A DNA stretch of 64,000 bases from Fomitopsis serialis (taxonomy: Eukaryota; Basidiomycota; Agaricomycetes; Polyporales; Fomitopsidaceae), in the NCBI RefSeq assembly GCF_022376445.1, contig NW_025955152.1, positions 1-64,000 on the forward strand. Reading direction: 5' to 3'. Below, one piece after another: positions 22,888 to 33,956 of the stretch. The position numbers and the translations under genes are program-made. The notes under the pieces are model-generated. The model was given only the letters and a program-made list of their open reading frames with translations, was not told where the DNA came from and made no database searches. The first letter of the stretch is position 1. Each line of letters begins with the position of its first letter.

Positions 22888-24726
22888 ATGAACGCGTTCG
22901 CAGACAACGCACAGCTTGACTTTTTATCTGCAGACGTCCCCGACCCCACCGACTTTCCACCATCTGATGTCGCCCCCGGCCTCCGCCTCCTCGACGAGGC
23001 CCTGCGATGTAGCGTGTGTCATGAACTCTACGACGCGCCCGTCACGCTCAATTGTGGGCATTGCTTCTGCTCACTGGTGTGTACCATTTTATAACGCCGT
23101 GTCGAAGTGCTAACGCGTTCTGACACCAGTGTGTGCGAAACTACCTGAAAGACAAGAAAGAATGTCCGAGTTGTCGAAAGGAAGCGTCGGACACGCAATT
23201 GCGGAAAAACGTTGCACTTGAGAGCGCAGTGAGGGCGTGGGCCGCTGCTAGGTGCGCGCGCCAATTCTTACAGTAACACACACCGCAGGCTCAACAACAT
23301 TGGGCACGGTGTAGAGAGTTCACTCTACGCCTTGCCAAGCAAGAGGCGAACCGTCTGGCAAGGAACGCGAGTGAAGAATATTCACGACCAAGAAAGCGGC
23401 GGCGGTCCACTCGGTCGTCTGGAGGCAGCTCGTCAGACGAGGTTGAAATTGTGGAAGGGCCTTCGTCGTCCACGTCGAGACGTCCTGCTCCGAGCCAGAA
23501 AAGTACGTCTCATGAACGCTGTCGCTCCGTTCGTATGGCCCATGAACCGTCTGCAGAACAACGCCCGAACAAGTCCCCACGCACACCTGACACGCCCTCC
23601 ACCCCGACGACACCCAGCTCCTCAGATGGTACGCGTTCTCTGAATCCTCGCCCCATTTCCCTATTTCCCCCCGCATACATGCACACTCACGTCGGCCCGC
23701 ATAGACCTAGTCGACTGCCCGATGTGCCAAAGACGCGTGCCCTTCCAGATCATCAACCAGCACATCGACAGCAGCTGCAAGCTCAGCGCCGCCGCGCCGC
23801 TCTCCCCGCGGAAACCGAAGGGGAAGGCGCAACAGGAGTGGTCCAAGATCCTCGGCGGCGGTGCGGGGTCGGGTCGTCGAGGCCACAAAGAGCGAGACGG
23901 CGAACGGTGCGTAGAGTGCGCCCCGGTGGTGCATGAGGTACTGACCGTTCACCGTTCGTCGCTTGCGGTGATGTCCTCGTGGGCTTTGGCATACAGATTG
24001 AAGTCGCCTGGGTCGCAGCCGGATGACGAGCCGGGGTACCTCCCGACAGTCTCGTACCGTACGCTCAAGGACAAGCGCATACAGGAGCTGCTTCATGAGC
24101 ACGGCCTGCCCACGACGGGCGACCGGAACGCGTGGGACCGCCGACACCAGAAGTGCGTCTGCCTCTCCTCATCGCCCACGAGTCCGCTGCCGCTTTTCCG
24201 TATCTGCATTCACATACACGACTCCAAATATGCGCCCGCATTCATGTCCATCTATTCTTTTCGGATGGGAGAATACGAATGTCGCCTCGAGTGCTGACAG
24301 CTATTGTATGTAGGTGGGTCATGCTCTACAACGCGAACCTCGACCGCGCGCCCAGCGACCGCCACACGCCCGACCAGCTCCGGCGCGAGCTGCAGAAGTG
24401 GGAGGCCAGCAGCGCAGGCGGCGGGTCCGGAGGCGCAGGGAGGAAGAAGGCGGGGGAGGTGAAGGACCTCGTGGCGTATCAGGTGCGTGAGGGGCTCGCT
24501 GCGTTGGATGTGGGTGTGACTGACGGGCTCGCGTGGGTGTGGGTAGACGGCGCATAAGGCGGAGTTCGCGAAGCTGGTCGAGGCGGCGCGGCCGAAGCGA
24601 GGCCCGCAAACGAGCCAGAGCCAGAGCGGGCAGGAGGAGGACGTCGAGGACACTGCTGAACAACAGCAGAGTGATGGATATGTTGGTGCTGGTCAAAGAG
24701 TAATGAACCACGCAGCAGCCAGCTGA
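22888..24726 (+). CDS. RAD18 E3 ubiquitin ligase, postreplication repair
   Basis: Exons 22888-23076, 23130-23251, 23315-23628, 23705-23906, 23997-24152, 24314-24482 and 24547-24726 give 443 residues. RING: RCSVCHELYDAPVTLNCGHC ... CVRNYLKDKKECPSC (residues 34-80). UBZ4-type finger: DCPMCQRRVPFQIINQHIDS then SC. SAP region: SYRTLKDKRIQELLHEHGLP, then WVMLYNANLDR. With RAD6 it monoubiquitinates PCNA at stalled forks; it acts in the nucleus. The linker after the RING has a basic stretch, RPRKRRRSTRSS, a likely nuclear localisation signal. The fifth intron (161 bases) is long for this window. All phases close. Confidence 0.95.
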
Positions 24727-25136
24727 CACTGGTAAGGCTTTTTTGCAAATGTCAGGCGTGGCTATGGACCTTGACACAGTGGTCTAGCAGGTCGCGATGT
24801 TGGCATCCTCGACTGCTGTATATTGTCGTGCAGAGAATTTTATTCCCGGGTATATTTGGTTGCTGGTCACACTCGTCTTTGAACCAACAAAGACTACACC
24901 CAAAGTCTGTCGACATTGCTGCAGTTCTGGATGGCCTCAGCCTGTCTCTGCGCCGCCCTGCCTGATTCAAACATCATCACATTGAGGAAATGCATACTAG
25001 ATGCGTAAGCGGCGTTTATGGTTCACCCTGATCTCTGGTACTGGTCCACGATGGTACAATCCAGCGCTACAAATATTGTCGGTGCGTCCCCAATGGTATA
25101 CTGTACAATGTTTCTTCCGACGTCAGACTTCCCCGC
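24727..25136. other. Convergent 3' region
   Basis: It lies between the RAD18 stop and the stop of the gene at 25137. No gene or repeat was seen. Confidence 0.5.
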
Positions 25137-25750
25137 TTAGTTGTTTGCCTTGCCCCAGACAGCCTCCTTGCCTGCCTGCTTCGTCGCCTCGTCGCCAGCT
25201 GCGTGCCCGTAGGCAAGCTTCGCTGCGCCGGCCGCGACGGATGCTGCGCTCGCCGCTGCCGTGGTGGCGCTCGACGCGTATGATGACGCGGTGGAGCCTG
25301 CGGTCGCACCAGTAGACGACGGTGCGTTCGTCGCGTTCGCCCAGCCGTCCTCTGCGAAGTGGGGCGATTAGTCGGAAGGGAGACATGAGAAGGCGAGTCT
25401 GCCGCGCACCTTTGTTCGAGTTCTCGTTCAGCGGGTCGATGTTGGCGGACTCGATGATGCCGGGGCGACCCTCGACGACGCCGGAGGTCTTGCTGAAGTT
25501 GCGCGCCGCCTCCCGGTCGCCGGAGAAGTCGGGGCCTGCGCCTGCGCCGACGTCGTCAGACGTCGGGTCCGTGACCTGCACGACGCAACGGTCAGCCTGT
25601 GAGCGTCATGGGGAAGTATCGGGAAACCCGTACGAAGTTGGCGGCGAGCGGATCGGCGTGCGTCGACGAGCTGGTGGGGTTGGCGACGCCGGGGTGGAGG
25701 TCGATGCCCTTGTTGCCGCCGAGCGTGACATCCTTGTCGTTGAGAGACAT
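25137..25750 (-). CDS. Small hydrophilic protein, unrecognised
   Basis: Exons 25750-25634, 25575-25410 and 25351-25137 give 165 residues. The N-terminus MSLNDKDVTLGGNKGIDLHP and the middle block DFSGDREAARNFSKTSGV, then EGRPGIIESANIDPL, are ordered-looking. The C-terminal third is Ala/Ser/Thr-rich (STASSYASSATTAAASAAS) and ends EAVWGKANN. There is no signal or membrane segment. It may be a basidiomycete stress or hydrophilin-like protein, but that is inference. A TATAAATA box lies 99 bases upstream of the ATG. Its promoter and 5'-UTR sequence recur in the chimera at 11803-11917. Confidence 0.75.
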
Positions 25751-25848
25751 GGTTGCGATATGTGTTGGTTGTGAGCGAGTTTGGTGGTCGTGATAGCGGG
25801 CCGTCAGGATGGGTCGTCAAGTTGGACCGTCAAACGGTGGGTGGAGAA

Positions 25849-25856
25849 TATTTATA
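25849..25856 (-). promoter_or_regulatory. TATA box of the gene at 25750
   Basis: TATAAATA on the minus strand, 99 bases upstream of the ATG. The copied promoter at 11851-11858 reads ACTTATATG instead, so the box is altered there. Confidence 0.6.
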
Positions 25857-25990
25857 AGTGCAGAGCGCTGGAGGAGGGGCGAGGGAGGAGCATCATGGTG
25901 AAGGAGTTGTCGGGGAGCGTGACGCAATGGTGTCCAGTCGCTGGGGCTGCCCACGGTGTGGCCCAGCGGCGTGACGTCAGGCATTGCTGC

Positions 25991-27496
25991 CTATACATGG
26001 TGCGGGGACTGCCTCAGGCTTGTAACATCGCCGTCAGTCGCGTGTTGGAGGTCGGTGGTTTCGCGCGACTGCCCATCCTGCCCATCGAACGGCGGATATT
26101 CAACCAAAAGGTCGCCACTGGCAGTCCAATGCGGGAACAATGGCGGGATGATCCTAGCCGCTGCGCTGGTGACAGGTGTTGGCACGTTCTGTCCCGGGCC
26201 GATGCGAAGGTTATGGATGTCCAGACTGATTTTCTGTACATGCTGCAGTGCGCCTCGCACTAGTGCTGTTTCGCGCGAGAGCGGATGCGGAATGACACTC
26301 CCAAAGCCGTCTGGATACGGCAGGAAGTCTTCCTTCAGGAAGTATAACGAGACACATAATTTGCTGACGTACTGGCCTACGCCTCGAGAGAGCATGGCCA
26401 CGATGGTCTGGACTGTCAAAGAGAGATCACTGTAGTCTTGTTCAACATATATCATGTACTCGACCGCTTCCAGGTGCATGTTGTGCGTTAGCCGCGTAGC
26501 AGCGCCGTCCGAGTCACCTGGCTTAAACTATGAATGCGCACTCATTTCCTCAATGCATAACAACTTACCTGCAGCAGAGTCTGAGGTCTCAGAAACATCT
26601 TTTGGGAGAAGACAACGATGAATCCAGCCGTCCTTCCCATCAACATCTAGTTGAAGCCGGCGATACCATTGGGCTGCAAGATCAGAATGCATGCTAGGGA
26701 TGGTGTACGCAACTGTGAGCTGGAAGATGGGGAAACGAGCCAAGTGCATGTTCTCCCGCGATAAGGCTGTTATTCCGTGTTCCGCATCCACCGTGAGTTG
26801 TTCAATCTCCGAGAACAGTTGCGCACAGCACAACAGCGCAGGGAGACAGTTTGAAACCCGGTGATAGGGATGTGGAATTAGGCCAGAACGAAGAGTCAGG
26901 TAATAAAGTTGACGTCGCCCCTCTGAACGGCGACCAAACTCAAGCCGATTCGTGGCCAGGCTCGGGGGAGGATGAGGGAAGTCTACACCCGTCAATTCGA
27001 TGTCCCTAAGTGCTGGAAGGGCTTTGATGATCCACCGTAGTTCCTCCACGTCATGGAATTGACTGTGCTGCACGGACAAGCGCGTCACGGATTTGTACGC
27101 CGAAAGGAGGCTGAAAAAGCTGCGGTGCCACTGGTTGCCAATTGAAAGCCCCTGCCGTTTCAAGGACCATATTCTTATGGTTCTAAGCCTCGGCACGAAT
27201 GATCCCGGGATACACAGCGGCACGATGCGGGTAAAGGGTCTTTCATCGCTCTCCAGGATGTCCATATCCTTGATATCACGGTAGAACCGCCTGCTTTCAG
27301 GCCGAGCGAAACGCTTTGACAGCAGAATTAGATCCGCGACGCTCTGGATGAAGAGCGAATGGTAAGCCTTGAGATAGTACTCGCTCTTAGCCCGCCACGT
27401 CCGGCAGGTCAGCGCGCAGCTCCGCAGGGTTGGTGGCTCGTCCCAATGGAAGTCGATGATGCGGTCAGTGAGTTCGGCGGGCAGGGCGCGAGGCAT
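25991..27496 (-). CDS. F-box protein, unit B copy 2
   Basis: Exons 27496-26569 and 26517-25991 give 484 residues. MPRALPAELTDRIIDFHWDE opens the F-box-like domain; SCALTCRTWRAKSEYYL follows. It is the paralogue of the gene at 10375-11798 and keeps its exon boundary with a normal GTAAGT donor. Its C-terminus is about 18 residues longer (ending LRQSPHHV). It is a presumed SCF adaptor with unknown target. The 3' end lies 135 bases from the TATA box of the next gene on the same strand, so the spacing is tight. Confidence 0.85.
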
Positions 27497-28392
27497 CGTA
27501 TGGCTGGCTGCCACCAGTCGAGGTCAGCAAATATGTAGACTGAAGCAGGAAGGTATTGGCTCACTGGTTTTGGGTGGGCGGGGAGTCTGGGAGTATCCAA
27601 CGTATGGCGGAGCTACATAGGTGTGCCGCGTGCGTCTCGATGACAGACACAGCTATCTTTACCGACTTCCTGGGACCTGAGAGGCACTGTCTCGGTTCTT
27701 ACCTTGAAGAGCATTCCACTCCCAGACCAAGTACAGTGAATTGGTGCACGAGGCCGCATTCAGAGTGCGAGAGGTTCTGACGCTGAAGATGCTGTTCAGA
27801 ATGTCTTCTATCTGATTCATCGTGAATCAACACGCACGTACGTGGCCTGCAAGTGGCGCGATAGCATGGCTATGCTCATTTTGGCATTCTGTCATCCGCG
27901 ATCCTTCTCGAAAGGCCCAGAACTGCATCCAGGACGGTCATGAGCATTGATGTGAACGCCAATATGGCGGCCGACATATCGAGCTGCAACTGACAAGCGT
28001 AACTTCGCATTCGAGCCATAATTTGAGCGCAGAAACCGTCGTACACCTATACACGAGCTGTCCGTTGACACGTCACACTGCGCTCCCTTGCTCCGAGTCA
28101 CGACGTGCACTTCAAAGTGGCCATAGCCCACCCATAAAATTCTAGGCCTCATCTCGGATTCTACAGTAATAAGATTAGATGCGGCCAACCCGTCAACTGC
28201 GTCACAACATGAGCGACTGACCCGACGATGCACGACGAAACCGCCACACACCTTCCGCAGGACTCTCACTGTAGACCCAATCAAACCCTGGTCCCGAGCT
28301 TCTTTGTCCTCTCCTTCCCTGCGAGGATATGAGCTGATGTGACTGTGGCGATGAGAACGGCACTAACTTGCGCTGCAATCACCCAGCCTGTC
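27497..28392 (-). repeat. F-box unit spacer, copy B (inverted)
   Basis: Inverted relative of the spacer at 9487-10374 and of 29946-30826. Shared blocks include TGGGCTATGGCCACTTTGAA (complement of about 28111-28130) and the duplicated 5'-UTR intron ahead of the F-box ATG. No conserved coding frame was found. Confidence 0.7.
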
Positions 28393-29732
28393 TCAGGTTT
28401 CGCCTTCATCGTTGTCGTCACTATGGCGCCGGCCATTAATTACCGAGAGCATTCCGCGGGCGTCCCAATGCGCGAACAACGGCGAAATGATCTTGGTCGC
28501 TGCGTCGGTGAGAGGCGTAGGACTCCATTTTGGAAAAGTCTGGATGACCAGCTCGACTGCGGTCACATTTTGCAGTCCGAAACGTACAGTGGCGAGGTCA
28601 AAGGGGGGAGCGGGGCCCTCGTCGGGTTCATAGGACAGGAAACCATCAAGACCGCTGAAAAGGAGGACAAGCTCAATGCGTATCTTGGTAGCTTTCTCGC
28701 CTACGCCCTGAGAGAGCATGGTCGCTATTGCTTGGATTGTTGACCGAAAATCGGCGTAGTCTTTGTGAATAAGGAAGGTATATGCGATCTCTTCGAGATA
28801 TATGTTGCGTACCAGGCTCGTAGCATCTAGAATCGCGTCAGCAAACTCGGATCATGAGCATCATGCACAACCGCTGAGCGTGGTACGGATGATCACTCGC
28901 CTGCTGTATTTACGAGAAGCCCCGAGGATGGTACGGTATGGTATATGTCAATGCCCCAAAGCTCAAGTCGAGAGACAGGGAAAAGAGCCACCCCCATGTT
29001 CCCCCGAGGAAACGCTGCCGTCCCACTTTTGGCATCGGTCACGATTCGTTCAGCTCCAGAGAACGATTGCAGACAAAGCAATAACTCAGACTGCCCATCA
29101 GACTCCGACCACAAGAAGGTTAATTCGTGCAACGACGGTCGCCTTCGAGGACGTCCAGGTTCCTGGATCAGACTCGGCTGTCCGCCAGGAGATGGGCCTA
29201 GGAAGCGTAGTCCAGTGAAAGCGACATCTTTTAGTGCCGGAAGCGCCTCGACGATCCGGCGCAAGTCACGAAAGTCACGAAAGTAACCATAAGAAATCTC
29301 CAAGTTCGTCACCGACTTGTACGACGAGAGGAGCCTGAAGAAGCTGGGATGCCAATTGATTGTCGGTGCGACTGTGACGCCGGATCTCCGCATGTCAATG
29401 CCGAAGAATGTCATTCTTTCAAGACGCGGGAGGAATCGCCCGGGGATGCACAGCGGCACTATGTGCACGTACGGCCTCTCTGAGCACTCAGAGACAAGGA
29501 TGTCCTGGATGTCGCGGAAGAACCGTCTGCTTTCAGGCCGGGCAAAGCGTTTCGAGACCAGAGCCAGATCAGCGACGTTCGAAATGTCTAATCTGTGGTA
29601 GGCCCGCAGATGGAGCAAACTCTCAGCTTGCCACGCCCAGCACGTCAGCGCACAACTCCGCAGAGTCGGTGGGTCCTCCCATGCGAAGTCGATGATGCGG
29701 TCAGTGAGTTCTGGCGGCAGCGCGCGAGGCAT
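28393..29732 (-). CDS. F-box protein, unit B copy 1
   Basis: Exons 29732-28901 and 28826-28393 give 421 residues, if a GC...AG intron is accepted. F-box start MPRALPPELTDRIIDFAWED, then SCALTCWAWQAESLLHL. The donor after AATACAGCAG reads GCGAGT where the paralogue at 8978 reads GTGAGG. The acceptor and phase are unchanged. If the intron is not removed, the protein ends after NTAGE. This copy lacks the segment RFRIDTDVEQAGDTRSDHAS present in unit A copy 1. An extra F-box gene fragment sits in its promoter at 29862-29922. SCF adaptor by family; target unknown. Confidence 0.75.
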
Positions 29733-29861
29733 GATGGTACTGTTGGCCGATGTGCAGTCAGCGGCGTACTACGCGTTGCCGACCGAGGACGAACCGCATG
29801 GTGTAAGGAGGGATTGGGTCGTCCCAATGAGGCATGGTGTAAGGACTCGGAGGGCCCGAGT

Positions 29862-29922
29862 CGTTCCAGGACTCCCAATGAAAGTCGATGATACCGTGAC
29901 GGTCGGTAAGCTCAGCAGGCAT
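29862..29922 (-). pseudogene. F-box gene 5' fragment
   Basis: On the minus strand the sequence reads MPAELTDRHGIIDFHWE, the beginning of a copy-2 type F-box gene (compare LPAELTDRIIDFHWDE at 27480) with two extra codons. It then stops matching. It abuts the spacer at 29946, as a complete copy-2 gene would in units A and B. I read it as the stump of the missing copy 2 of unit C. A short imperfect tandem repeat containing CCTTACACCATGC follows at about 29798-29860. Confidence 0.7.
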
Positions 29923-29945
29923 GGCGCTAGGCTTCGCACGGATAG

Positions 29946-30826
29946 CTACCGCTAGTCAAGATCAGCGGCATACACAAAACGAAGTAGGAGACTACTGACT
30001 CACTGGTGTTGGTGGGCGGGGAGAGCATCCGCAATATGGCGGAGCTACATATGTGTGCGTCTCGATGACAGCCACAGCCATCTTTACTAGGTTCATGGAG
30101 CCTGAGAGGCACTGTCGCGGTGCTGACCGTGAGTACTCGACTCCTAAGTACAGTGGCTTGATGTATGAGGCCGCACTCAGGGCGTGAGAGACGTTCTGAC
30201 GCTGAAGATGCTGTTCACAATGTCTTCTATGTGAAAATTGTGGAATGACACGCACGTACGTGGCCCGCAAGTGCTACGATACAGGATGGCTATGCTCATT
30301 TCTGCAGAGAACACGACATTCGTGATCCTTCTCGAAGGGCTCAGAACCACGTCCTGGATCATGATGGTCATGAGCATTGAGGCGAACGCCAATGTGGCGG
30401 CCGAGCTACAACTTGTAGGCGTGCCAGTTAACTTCGCATGTTAGCCATAATTTGAGCGCAGAAACCGTCAAATACATCTATACACTGTGAGCTGTCCGTT
30501 GACATGTCACACTTGTGCTCCCTTGCTCCAAGTGACGACGTGCACTCCAAAGTGGCCATAGCCCACCCATAGAATTCTAGGCCCCATCTCGGATTCTACA
30601 GTAATAAGATTAGATGCGGCCAACCCGTCAACTGCGTCACAACATGAACGACTGGCCGGACGATGCACCACAAAACAGCCACGCACCTTCCGGAGGACTC
30701 TCACTGTAGACCCAACCACACCCTGTCTGAGCTTCTTTGTCCCCTCCTTCCCCTGCGAGGATATGAGCTGATGTGACCATGGCGATGAGAACGGCACTAG
30801 CTTACGCTGCAATCACCCAGCCTGTC
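29946..30826 (-). repeat. F-box unit spacer, copy C (inverted)
   Basis: Third copy of the spacer. By eye it is closer to copy B than to copy A, for example in GTAATAAGATTAGATGCGGC, present in B and C only. Plus-strand bases 30285-30430 can be read as LLEGLRTTSWIMMVMSIEAN, a membrane-like stretch. Copy B is not open there, so I do not call a gene. Confidence 0.65.
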
Positions 30827-32174
30827 TCAGATTTTGCCTTCATGCTCGTGGTCGCTACGGCGCCCGCCATTAATAACCGAGAGCATTCCGCGGGCGTCCC
30901 AATGCGCGAACAACGGCGAGATGATTCTGGTCGCTGCGTCGGTGACAGGCGTGGGACTCCGGTCCAGAACCATCTGGATGACCAGCTCCACCGCGGTCAC
31001 ATTTTGCAGTCCGGAACGTACAGAGGCGAGGTCAAGGGGGGGAGCGGGGCCCTCGTAGGGTTCATACGACAGGAAATCATCAAGACCGTTGAAATAGAGG
31101 ACAAGCTCGATGCATATCTTGGTAACTTTCTCGCCTACGCCCTGAGAGAGCATGGTCGCTATTGCCTGAATTGTTGACCGAAAATCGGCGTAGTCTTTTC
31201 GAATTTGGAAGGTATATTCGATGTCTTCGAGATGTATGTTGCGTACCAGGCTCGTAGCATCTACAAACGCGTCAGCAAAGTCGGGTTATGAGCATTATGC
31301 ACACCCGCTGATCGTGAACGGATAATCACGCGCCTGCTGTGTTTATGCCAATCCGCGAGAATAGCGCGATACGGCCTGAGACGGTGGCCCGAAGCACAAG
31401 TCGAGAGACAGGGAAAAGAGCCACAGCCATGTTTCCTTGTGGAAACGCTGCTGTCCCACGTTCTGCCTCGGTCATGATCTGTTCAGCCCCAGAGAACAAT
31501 TGCAGACAAAGCAATAACCCAGCCGTCTCAGCGTGCCCATCAGGCACCGGGCACATTAATCGCAAGTAGCGCAGCGACGGTCGTCTTCGAGGACGTCCAG
31601 GCTCCTGGATCAGACTCGGCTGTCCGCCAGGAGATGCGCCTAGGAAGCGTAGTCCTATGAAATGGACATCCTTTAGTGCTGGGAGCGCGTCGACGATCCG
31701 GCGCAAGTCACGAAAGTCACGAAAGTGACTATCGTTGATAATCAAGTTCGTCACCGACTTGTACGACGAGAGGAGGCTGAAGAAGCTGTGATGCCAATTG
31801 GATGTCGGTGCGACTGTGGCATCGGATCCCTGTAGACCAATGTTGGAGAATATTATCCATCGAAGCTGCGGGAGGAAGCGCCCGGGGATGCACAGCGGCA
31901 CTATGTGCACGTATGGCCTCTCCGAGCACTCCCCGACGCTGATTAGATGGATGGCACTGAGGAACCGTCTGCTTTCAGACCGAGCGACGCGTTTCGATAC
32001 CAGCGCCAGATCCGCGACGTTGGAAATCTGTAAGCTGTGGTAGGCCCGCAGATGGAGCTCACTCGCAGCTCGCCACGCCCGGCAAGTCAACGCACAGCTC
32101 CGCAGAGTCGGTGGGTCCTCCCATGCGAAGTCGATGATCCAGTCAGTGAGTTCTAGCGGCAGCGCGCGAGGCAT
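30827..32174 (-). CDS. F-box protein, unit C copy 1
   Basis: Exons 32174-31334 and 31260-30827 give 424 residues, again requiring a GC...AG intron (donor GCGCGT). MPRALPLELTDWIIDFAWED opens the F-box-like domain. The reading SVTNLIINDSHFRDFRDLRR shows the uninterrupted form of the site that is frameshifted in unit A copy 1. The C-terminal exon has the shared block SQGVGEKVTKI. If the intron is retained the protein ends NTAGA. A conserved 5'-UTR-like intron (GTGAGT...CAACAG) precedes the ATG. SCF adaptor by family; target unknown. Confidence 0.75.
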
Positions 32175-32696
32175 GATGGTACTGTTGGCGGACGTGCAGT
32201 CAGCGGCATACTACGCATTGCTGACGGAGGACGAACCGCACTCACTGAAGGTGTGAAGGAGAGATAGCTGGAATTTAGGTTTGCCCATGGACAACGATTT
32301 TGTTCGTGCGGGGCAATGCAGACCGCGCGCCTCAGTCGACGGCATCCGTTCTCACAAGTGTCATACGTCTGCACGAGAACGTAAGGCAGGGCCCATATAT
32401 AGGTGCTGGTGAACGTGAATGAACGGCGGTGAACACTGCCCCAGGCCCATGCATTGCGTCTGAGTAACTCGCATGCCATAGACAATTCGCCTGCGGGTGA
32501 GGGCGCTCCCGACGTCCGGCGCACCAACGAGTTTCGTTGTGCACTCTCGCAGTGTTGACAGCCTCTCGCTAGGGGCCAGTTACTATAGTCCCCTTTCGCC
32601 TGTGCAACTTCAAGCCGACTTCGCGACACCGACAGCAAAGACGGAGCAGTACTCCGCCGCGCGGACGAGCACAGCTGTCCGGTACGTACACATGAA
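32175..32696. other. Spacer between the RsfS gene and the F-box gene
   Basis: It holds the presumed F-box promoter with its 5'-UTR intron and the RsfS 3' flank. Part of it (about 32470-32690) is duplicated at 11990-12470, where the MITE-like element has inserted. Confidence 0.6.
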
Positions 32697-33481
32697 TTAC
32701 CGCGACCACTCGCGCCTGCCGTCCGGGAAGAACTTCTCTCGCGCTTCCTTGCTCACGACGTGCACCGCGAACTCGCCAGCGTCGATCATAGCCCACCCGC
32801 CATTCACCTGTCGTTTCGAGTTCGGGGGCAGTGGTAGAGGCTGCTGAGAAGTCAAGAGCTGCGATACGAGTTGAGAAAGCCGCGGTTACGCATAAGGGAT
32901 ACTACGCACCACTTTCCGGACTACTCTGACGACAGACTCGATTGCACCACGTTTCTCCGTACCTTCCTTCACCTGAACGAGCACGAATGTAAAGATTATG
33001 ATGAAGCCAAGTAGCCTGTACTGACCTGCGCTACCACTATCCAACTCCAGACGCCGCCTGTGTAGTCATAGACTCCCTCGCCCGCGTACGTCCGTCCCCG
33101 CTTGCGGCGCCCCTTAGCCGGGTAATCCGGCAAGGGCGGACCCAGCACTGTTGGAATTGGCTCACGGACCCGGAGCATGCCTGGCTCGAGATGTGGTGAT
33201 TTGCTCAGGGCGGCATGGAGCTGAGCGATGGGACTCTCTGGCGGGATGTCGGCGGGGAGCGGTGGCTGCTGGGCTTGGAGTGAGGGTCTCGCGGGAGACT
33301 GAGTAGCGTTGGGTTGTCGTGACGAGGATCCTGGAAGGTCTGACTGGTCCACAAACCATGGCAAGGTGCTAGGAGCAGGCGAAGACGAAGGTCCAGAAGG
33401 AAGAGTAGATAGAGCACGTCGCGGGAGGTCCGTCCTGAGCCGGCAGACGCGTCGCCGGGCACCGAGTCGCAGAGCTTGCAT
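32697..33481 (-). CDS. RsfS/Iojap-domain protein, probably mitochondrial
   Basis: Exons 33481-33026, 32972-32910 and 32858-32697 give 226 residues. The N-terminus MQALRLGARRRVCRLRTDLP is basic and lacks acids until Asp18, a mitochondrial presequence pattern. The C-terminal domain WIVVAQVKEGTEKRGAIESV ... GGWAMIDAGEFAVHVVSKEA resembles the ribosome-silencing factor fold. Bacterial RsfS blocks subunit joining, and mitochondrial relatives (human MALSU1, yeast Atp25 N-terminus) act on the mitoribosome large subunit. A Pro-rich linker separates the parts. The stop follows REWSR; the duplicated copy at 12000 reads through this point, so a further exon cannot be ruled out. Confidence 0.8.
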
Positions 33482-33956
33482 ATCAGCTAGGCAATGGTGC
33501 TAGACGTTGAAGTGCAGGAAGGTGCAGTCCCGAGTGTGGTGAAAGTATGTATAAGTAGTGATGTACGTTGCGTGTCAGTACGTTGAGTTGGTTGTTTGAC
33601 CAGGTAGAAAACGAAGGCACATGATCTGGCCCCTTCGACTTAGCGCCCATTTACTCTGCCGATCGTGCACAGGGTGCCTGAAGGGCATGCATGGGACTGG
33701 ACTGACGACTACTCTACCTCGTACACATGCTGGGCTCAGAGCCACTATATACATCCATTAATACACAATCGCCTGCATCCTGACCATGGGGCAAATGAAT
33801 ATTGAAGGATGCCGAGACTTACGTCCATGGTGTTGACAGGGCTTTATCACAGGCATCGCGCGGCCACTTGGACACTCTTCGCTTCGGCGCTCTGGCAGCA
33901 CTGGCAGCTCCCTGCGCTCAACACCTCTCCCTCCGCCACGTCCCCTGCCCGCAGTC
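33482..33956. other. Divergent promoter region
   Basis: It lies between the RsfS-domain gene and SHR3. No gene was seen. A low-complexity ORF on the minus strand from 34078 is a shadow. Confidence 0.5.

Noticed and set aside
22403..22891. 162-codon plus-strand ORF upstream of RAD18
   Set aside because: Overlaps the divergent promoter; low-complexity composition and no recognised motif.
28339..28743. Plus-strand ORF starting MTVAMRTALTCAAITQ, also present in the other F-box units (30773, and minus strand near 9540)
   Set aside because: It lies opposite the conserved second F-box exon; its conservation follows from the duplication, not from selection on that strand.
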